A DNA stretch of 7,272 nt from Thermoplasmata archaeon (lineage in GTDB: Archaea; Thermoplasmatota; Thermoplasmata; JAGHBH01): NCBI GenBank assembly GCA_030673205.1, contig DAOVJP010000065.1, forward strand, positions 1-7,272, given 5' to 3'. This document shows, in pieces, positions 6,915 to 7,272 of the stretch. The translations under genes were made by a program, and so were the position numbers. The notes under the pieces are model-generated. The model was not told where the DNA came from. It worked only from the letters and a program-made list of their open reading frames with translations, and did no database searches. Positions within the stretch are counted from its first letter, which is position 1. Each line of letters begins with the position of its first letter.

Positions 6915-7045
6915 ATGGGATCTATCTCCCTCTACTCCCCCCCCCCCACCTACCTATACGCCTCTCCTCCACCCCGCCTGTCCGCACACCCCCTCACCCA
7001 ACCCCGTGGCCTGCCCCGCCCGTATTGTTGTCAAGGCATAGGGAT
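6915..7045. other. C-rich, G-poor spacer downstream of the ammonia-lyase
   Basis: From about 6921 to 7022 the plus strand is dominated by C with T and A and few G, including an eleven-C run at 6937-6947 and many CCCC blocks further on. No frame in it resembles a protein and no stem-loop or T-tract terminator is evident. It is probably the untranslated 3' region of the hutH message. Confidence 0.6.
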
Positions 7046-7058
7046 AATGCTTTTATAC
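7042..7058 (+). promoter_or_regulatory. Archaeal-type promoter (BRE/TATA) for the 3' secreted protein gene
   Basis: TTTTATAC at 7051-7058 follows GGATAATGC, which could hold the BRE. A start site about 25 bases downstream falls near 7080, just before the AGGTG ribosome binding site at 7081. This gives a leader of only about 12 bases, typical of many archaeal genes. Confidence 0.6.
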
Positions 7059-7080
7059 ACAGACCGGGCCTATAGTTGAT

Positions 7081-7085
7081 AGGTG
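7081..7085 (+). promoter_or_regulatory. Ribosome binding site for a TTG start
   Basis: AGGTG is followed by six bases and then TTG at 7092. An in-frame TAA at 7086-7088 rules out any start further upstream, so the site and the stop together fix TTG as the likely start. Confidence 0.65.
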
Positions 7086-7091
7086 TAAGCA

Positions 7092-7272
7092 TTGTTACGT
7101 AAAGTCCAGACACTGGTCGCCGCGATATTGGTGTTCTCCTTCATTGCCAACATCCCATTCTCAGAGGCAACGGTTCTGGGATCGGACAGCCATCCCAATG
7201 CCATGCCTTCGGATGTGGAGTATCCCCGTGGATACACGCACCGCCCGTTCATCGGATTCTACACTGGACTGG
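7092..7272 (+). CDS. N-terminus of a secreted protein of unknown function (partial, TTG start)
   Basis: Sixty codons are visible before the window ends, with no stop. The frame opens right after an in-frame TAA (7086-7088). TTG at 7092 is the first plausible start and has AGGTG six bases before it and a TATA-like box about 40 bases before it. The product begins with a classic signal peptide: Arg3-Lys4, a hydrophobic core (VQTLVAAILVFSFIANIPF, residues 5-23) and a likely cut after Ser-Glu-Ala26. The mature start contains SDVEYPRGYTHRPFIGFYTGL (in part, residues 39-60). A Phe-x-x-Phe-Tyr-Thr-Gly-Leu strand can precede a CxxC in secreted thioredoxin-fold proteins, but no cysteine is visible before the edge, so this is only a guess. 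It has its own promoter and is probably not in an operon with hutH. Confidence 0.75.
   Translation, partial: MLRKVQTLVAAILVFSFIANIPFSEATVLGSDSHPNAMPSDVEYPRGYTHRPFIGFYTGL

Noticed and set aside
1..7272. A new defence, mobile or biosynthetic multi-gene system
   Set aside because: Only three genes are present, with no nuclease, transposase, toxin-antitoxin, recombinase or RNA gene signature. The evidence fits nutrient uptake and catabolism.

Overview
The window looks archaeal, most likely from a Thermoplasmatota (Thermoplasma/Methanomassiliicoccales-like) genome. This is inferred from three things. Isoleucine is often coded by ATA and arginine by AGG. A TATA-like box (7051-7058) lies about 40 bases before a gene start. 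The secreted protein on the left joins an oligopeptide-binding domain to a long chain of Ig-like domains rich in N-x-S/T sequons. I cannot run a taxonomic search, so the phylum is a judgement and not an observation.

Positions 1-5220, minus strand: one uninterrupted reading frame of 1740 codons that begins at 5220 and runs off the left edge. It encodes a signal peptide, a complete family 5 (DppA/OppA type) solute-binding domain, about six Ig-like domains of varied type, and then a tandem array of Big_5 (SbsA-like) Ig domains, three complete and a fourth cut by the window edge. Positions 5221-5387 are a short divergent intergenic region.

Positions 5388-6914, plus strand: a complete 508-residue histidine ammonia-lyase, with active-site residues at the positions expected for this family but with Thr-Ser-Gly in place of the usual Ala-Ser-Gly at the MIO cofactor site. 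Positions 6915-7091 hold a C-rich, G-poor tract and then a promoter. Positions 7092-7272, plus strand: the first 60 codons of a secreted protein with a TTG start, of unknown function.

Taken together, the two main genes suggest peptide capture at the cell surface next to amino-acid (histidine) catabolism. The link is only by adjacency: they are divergent, and no permease, ATPase, urocanase or other hut gene is visible. No RNA gene, CRISPR array, insertion sequence or phage gene was seen. I found no convincing new multi-gene system. The features most worth a second look are the Ig-stalked binding protein with an EF-hand-like loop inside its binding domain, and the TSG-type ammonia-lyase.
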